DNA of 64,000 nt from CAYPNP01 sp964412195 (GTDB lineage Bacteria > Acidobacteriota > JAAYUB01), in assembly GCA_964412195.1 (NCBI GenBank), contig CAYPNP010000007.1:138072-202071 (forward strand), given 5' to 3'. The notes beneath the pieces were generated by a model, which was not told where the DNA came from, ran no database searches, and saw only the letters and a list, made by a program, of their open reading frames with translations. Every line of letters starts with the position of its first letter. Position 1 is the first letter of the stretch. Made by a program: the position numbers and the translations under genes. Below, one piece after another: positions 61,030 through 64,000 of the stretch.

Positions 61030-62342
61030 CATGCCCCCGCCCGCCGCCCGGAGCGGGTTTCGCTGCGGGTGATGTAGGTCGCCGTGACGACGTCCCCCGT
61101 GACGTTGAGCACCGTCCGGCCCATGTCCAGGATCCGGTCCACTCCCAGGATGATGGCGATGCCCTCGGGACGGACGCCCACGGCCGCCAGCACCAGCATG
61201 ATCATGGGCAGGGAGGCCCCCGGTACGCCGGCGGTGCCGATGGCCATGAGCACCGACAGCAGCACCACCAGCGCCTGCTGACCGAGGCTCAGGCTCACGC
61301 CGAACACCTGCGCCAGGAAGAGGACGGTCACCCCCTCGTAGAGGGCCGTTCCGTTCATGTTCATAGTGGCCCCGAGGGGAAGGACGAAGCCGGCGATGTC
61401 CGGCGGGATGTCCAGCTCCTCCTCCGACACCTTGATGGTGGTGGGGAGGGTGGCGTTGCTGGAGCTGGTGGAAAAGGCCGTCACCATGATCGGCGCAGCC
61501 TTGCGGAAGAAGACCAGTGGATTGCGCCGTGAGACCCCCCACAGCAGGATCGAGTAGACCACCAGCAAAAACAGGATGTACCCCCCGAAAACCACCAGCA
61601 CGTAATTGAGCAGCTTTTCCAGCAGCTCGATCCCGAAGCGCGCGGTGGCGTTGAAAATCAAGGCGGGGACGGCAAAGGGCGCCAGCCGCATGGCGAAGTC
61701 CACCAGGACGATCATGAGGTCGGCGAGCGCCTCGAGCACATTCAACAACGGTTTCTGCCGGTCCTCCCGCAGCCGGGTCAGGGCGGCGCCCACCAGCAGG
61801 GCGAAGCAGATCACCGCCAGCATGTCCATGTTGACCATGGCCGCCAGCGGGTTGCTGGGCACGATGCGCACCAGCATGTCGATGCTGAAGCCCTGCCCCT
61901 CCCGAAAGCCCTGGGATTTTTTCAGCAGCTCCCCCTGGTAATTCTCCAGAAGGCGGGCCTGGGTGTCTTGGCTGAAACCGTGGCCCGGCTGGAATGTGGT
62001 TACCATCATCATACCGATCGTAGTGGCCACTGCCGTCAGCAGACAGAAGAAGGCGAAGGTTTTGAGCCCGATGCGGCCGAGCTTCTTCAGGTCGCCGAGG
62101 TGGGCGACGCCGGTGCTCAAGGTGGCGAACACCAGGGGCACCACGGTCATGAAAAGCAGGCTCAGGAAGATCTGACCCAGCGGGCCTGTCCCGTACCGGA
62201 TCAGCCGCTCCACCCAGACGGTGTACGCGGGATGGGCCGTCGTAAACAGGTTGGCCGCAACCCCGGCTACCGCCCCCACCACCAGCCCCAGCATGATCCG
62301 ATTGTGCAGTGCCTTGGGATACAAGCGGATTTTCTTCGGCAT
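61029..62342 (-). CDS. Dicarboxylate/amino acid:cation symporter (DAACS/GltP type)
   Basis: A 437-residue sodium/proton-coupled symporter for glutamate, aspartate or C4-dicarboxylates. Eight helices plus re-entrant loops: hairpin 1 Ser-rich FSTSSSNATLPTTIK, NMNGTALYEGVTVLF (the NMDGT-equivalent cation site, near 325), GVPGASLPMIMLVL and DRILDMGRTVLNVTGD (substrate/cation site, near 400-415). ATG 62342 chosen by AGGGAG upstream; an in-frame Met 12 codons earlier is possible. Divergent from the antiporter gene. Confidence 0.93.
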   Translation of the reverse strand: MPKKIRLYPKALHNRIMLGLVVGAVAGVAANLFTTAHPAYTVWVERLIRYGTGPLGQIFLSLLFMTVVPLVFATLSTGVAHLGDLKKLGRIGLKTFAFFCLLTAVATTIGMMMVTTFQPGHGFSQDTQARLLENYQGELLKKSQGFREGQGFSIDMLVRIVPSNPLAAMVNMDMLAVICFALLVGAALTRLREDRQKPLLNVLEALADLMIVLVDFAMRLAPFAVPALIFNATARFGIELLEKLLNYVLVVFGGYILFLLVVYSILLWGVSRRNPLVFFRKAAPIMVTAFSTSSSNATLPTTIKVSEEELDIPPDIAGFVLPLGATMNMNGTALYEGVTVLFLAQVFGVSLSLGQQALVVLLSVLMAIGTAGVPGASLPMIMLVLAAVGVRPEGIAIILGVDRILDMGRTVLNVTGDVVTATYITRSETRSGRRAGA

Positions 62343-62443
62343 CGCGGCTCCCTCGCGGCCCAAACATTCTGAATTCATTGACTTTTCAAGGAGCCCATTG
62401 TACAGTGGAAAACCTCTCAGGTCTACGGGAAAGAGGCACTCCG

Positions 62444-63856
62444 ATGGCTCACAAGAGGATCGCCGGTTCGCTCGCCGCCGCGGGCTCTCTGATCGCCGGG
62501 GCCCCGCTCTGGGCGGCCACACCCGGCGCGCCCGCCGCCGATCCGCAAACATTGCCGTTCTGGTCGGTGCTGCCCTTTGCGGGCATCCTTCTCTCCATTG
62601 CCGTGATCCCATTGATCTCCGCCCACTGGTGGGAGCGCAACATGGGCAAGGTCAGCCTCTTCTGGATGGCTGTCGCCTTCCTCGCCATGTACCTGACCAC
62701 GCCCAGCCTGCCCCAGTTCCTGGGGATGTACAGCCACGAGGTCTTCGCCACCTACCGCGAATACACTTCGTTCATTCTTCTGCTCGGGTCCCTCTTCGTG
62801 ATATCCGGCGGCATCCTGATCAAGGGATCGCTCAGCGGCAAGCCGGTCTCCAACCTGCTGATCCTGGCGGTCGGCTCTGTGCTGGCGAACCTCATCGGCA
62901 CCACCGGGGCAGCCATGCTCCTGATCCGGCCGCTGATCAAATCCGTCCGCTGGCGCCAGCATAAAATCCACGTCATCATCTTCTTCATCTTCCTGGTGTG
63001 CAACGTCGGCGGCTGTCTGACGCCCATCGGCGACCCCCCCCTCTTCATCGGTTTTCTGCGCGGCGTGCCCTTCTTCTGGACGCTGCGGCTGCTGCCGGCT
63101 TGGGCGCTGGCCTGCGGGCTGGTGCTGGCGGTCTTCTACCTCATCGACCGGCGCTTCATGAAGCGCGAGACGGAGGTCCCGCCCGACATGGCCGAGAAGT
63201 CCCTGCGCCTGGAGGGGACGGTCAATTTCCTCTTCCTCCTCGGCATCATCGCCGCCGTACTCTTCAGCGGCCTCGTGCACCTCGGCGAGATTCATCTGGG
63301 GTGGGGAAGCCTGGCGATCGAGAACATCATCCGGGACGTCGCCATGCTCGGGATGGCGCTGCTGTCGTTGCGCTTCACCCCGCGCGCCGTCCGGCTCGAG
63401 AACAACTTCAACTACGCCCCCATCCGCGAGGTGGCTGTCCTGTTCATCGGCATCTTCACCGCCATGATCCCCGCCTTGATGCTGCTCAACGCCCGGGGCG
63501 CGGAGCTGGGCGTGGACTCCGCCTCGGAGTTCTTCTGGTACACCGGGGCCCTCTCCAGCTTCCTGGACAACACGCCCACCTACATGACCTTCCTGGAAAC
63601 GGCCCGGAGCGTTCTCCAGATGACCATGGCCCAAGTCCTACAGAGTCCCCAGGGAGCCCTCTTCCTGAAGGCGATCTCGCTGGGCGCGGTATTCATGGGC
63701 GCCAACACCTACATCGGCAACGGGCCCAACTTCATGGTCAAGTCCATCGCCGAGCAGGAGCAGATCCGCATGCCCAGCTTCTTCGGTTACATGCTCTGGT
63801 CCATCTGCATCCTGATTCCGGTCTTCTTCATCGTCGACCTGATTTTCTTTTTGTAG
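62444..63856 (+). CDS. Sodium:proton antiporter (NhaD/CitMHS-like)
   Basis: A 470-residue membrane protein with about 11-12 helices of the ion-transporter superfamily that includes NhaD and citrate transporters. Characteristic VCNVGGCLTPIGDPPLFIGF (near 185-205), NLIGTTGAAMLLIRPLIKS, SSFLDNTPTYMTFLETARS (near 366-384) and GANTYIGNGPNFMVKSIAEQ. It may extrude Na+ in exchange for H+. It begins MAHKRIAGSLAAAGSLIAGA with AAAGAGG upstream. It appears monocistronic. Confidence 0.88.
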   Translation: MAHKRIAGSLAAAGSLIAGAPLWAATPGAPAADPQTLPFWSVLPFAGILLSIAVIPLISAHWWERNMGKVSLFWMAVAFLAMYLTTPSLPQFLGMYSHEVFATYREYTSFILLLGSLFVISGGILIKGSLSGKPVSNLLILAVGSVLANLIGTTGAAMLLIRPLIKSVRWRQHKIHVIIFFIFLVCNVGGCLTPIGDPPLFIGFLRGVPFFWTLRLLPAWALACGLVLAVFYLIDRRFMKRETEVPPDMAEKSLRLEGTVNFLFLLGIIAAVLFSGLVHLGEIHLGWGSLAIENIIRDVAMLGMALLSLRFTPRAVRLENNFNYAPIREVAVLFIGIFTAMIPALMLLNARGAELGVDSASEFFWYTGALSSFLDNTPTYMTFLETARSVLQMTMAQVLQSPQGALFLKAISLGAVFMGANTYIGNGPNFMVKSIAEQEQIRMPSFFGYMLWSICILIPVFFIVDLIFFL

Positions 63857-63923
63857 CCGAAACCACCCTTTCAGCCTGAAAAATTATGATCCCGTGGCGG
63901 TTCTGCCCCGGATGGCCCACCCG

Positions 63924-64000
63924 AAGTGCCACACTCCAATGCGCCCCAAGGTGCCAGGCTCCGTCACATTGTGTGATCGAGCCGGGCTCCGTCACATTCA
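63924..64000. repeat. GTGCCAGGCTCCGTCACA-type repeat (copy 2, continues past window)
   Basis: Units GTGCCAGGCTCCGTCACATT and GCCGGGCTCCGTCACATT plus an older GTGCCACACTCC unit, similar to 52670-52779. It may continue beyond the window. Confidence 0.7.

Overview
The window is a GC-rich chromosomal segment from a diderm (outer-membrane) bacterium, with ordinary bacterial operons and no phage, plasmid or conjugation genes. LptD, SurA-type chaperones, a DUF3300-DUF2950 pair, a FabL/FabK pair, methylmalonyl-CoA mutase and a tetraether-synthase-like radical SAM enzyme together point to Acidobacteriota or a close relative. This placement is an inference from gene content, not from a marker phylogeny.

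Layout. 1-6.3 kb: 3' part of mfd, two parvulin-type foldases, an S4 RNA-binding protein, a YhaM-like OB/HD exonuclease and a ferritin-like protein, in a tight co-oriented cluster. 6.5-16.1 kb: single genes (PRPP-synthetase-like protein, DUF72, Cys-rich metal-binding protein, SixA-like phosphatase, TPR protein, Pro-rich secreted protein, a phosphatase split by an in-frame TAG, TerC, and a B12/radical SAM enzyme). 16.2-25.3 kb: an alpha-glucan island (SLC45-like sugar transporter, maltokinase, three exported GH13 amylases). 25.3-27.2 kb: alpha/beta hydrolase and a winged-helix/nucleotidyltransferase pair of lower GC. 27.3-29.6 kb: MacA/MacB-type fusion protein and ATPase without permease. 29.7-36.3 kb: two small membrane proteins, flavin enzymes, CpXC protein, lipoprotein and rlmKL. 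36.4-42.6 kb: methylmalonyl-CoA mutase, esterase-TPR, FHA-GGDEF protein and the Tes/Mss-like radical SAM enzyme. 42.9-49.7 kb: DUF3300, DUF2950, tatB-tatC, a Cof-type HAD phosphatase and mutL. 49.9-52.6 kb: FabL-like and FabK-like enoyl-ACP reductases and an ECF-like sigma factor. 52.8-58.8 kb: minus-strand operon lptD-folK-dNK-panC-like, with dacB downstream. 59-63.9 kb: two small unknown proteins, ilvE, a dicarboxylate/glutamate symporter and an NhaD-like antiporter.

The most interesting points are the Tes/Mss-like enzyme at 41.0 kb with an ordered set of repeats upstream of its near-consensus promoter; a PanC homologue that has lost most pantoate-recognition residues; a secreted phosphatase interrupted by an in-frame amber codon; a sigma-54-like promoter with two upstream direct repeats ahead of a sigma-factor gene; and a set of short intergenic repeat families, several of which form long inverted structures and supply the stop codon of the preceding gene.

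Start codons were re-chosen throughout by Shine-Dalgarno sequences, signal peptides and overlaps with upstream genes, so many genes begin downstream of their longest open frame.
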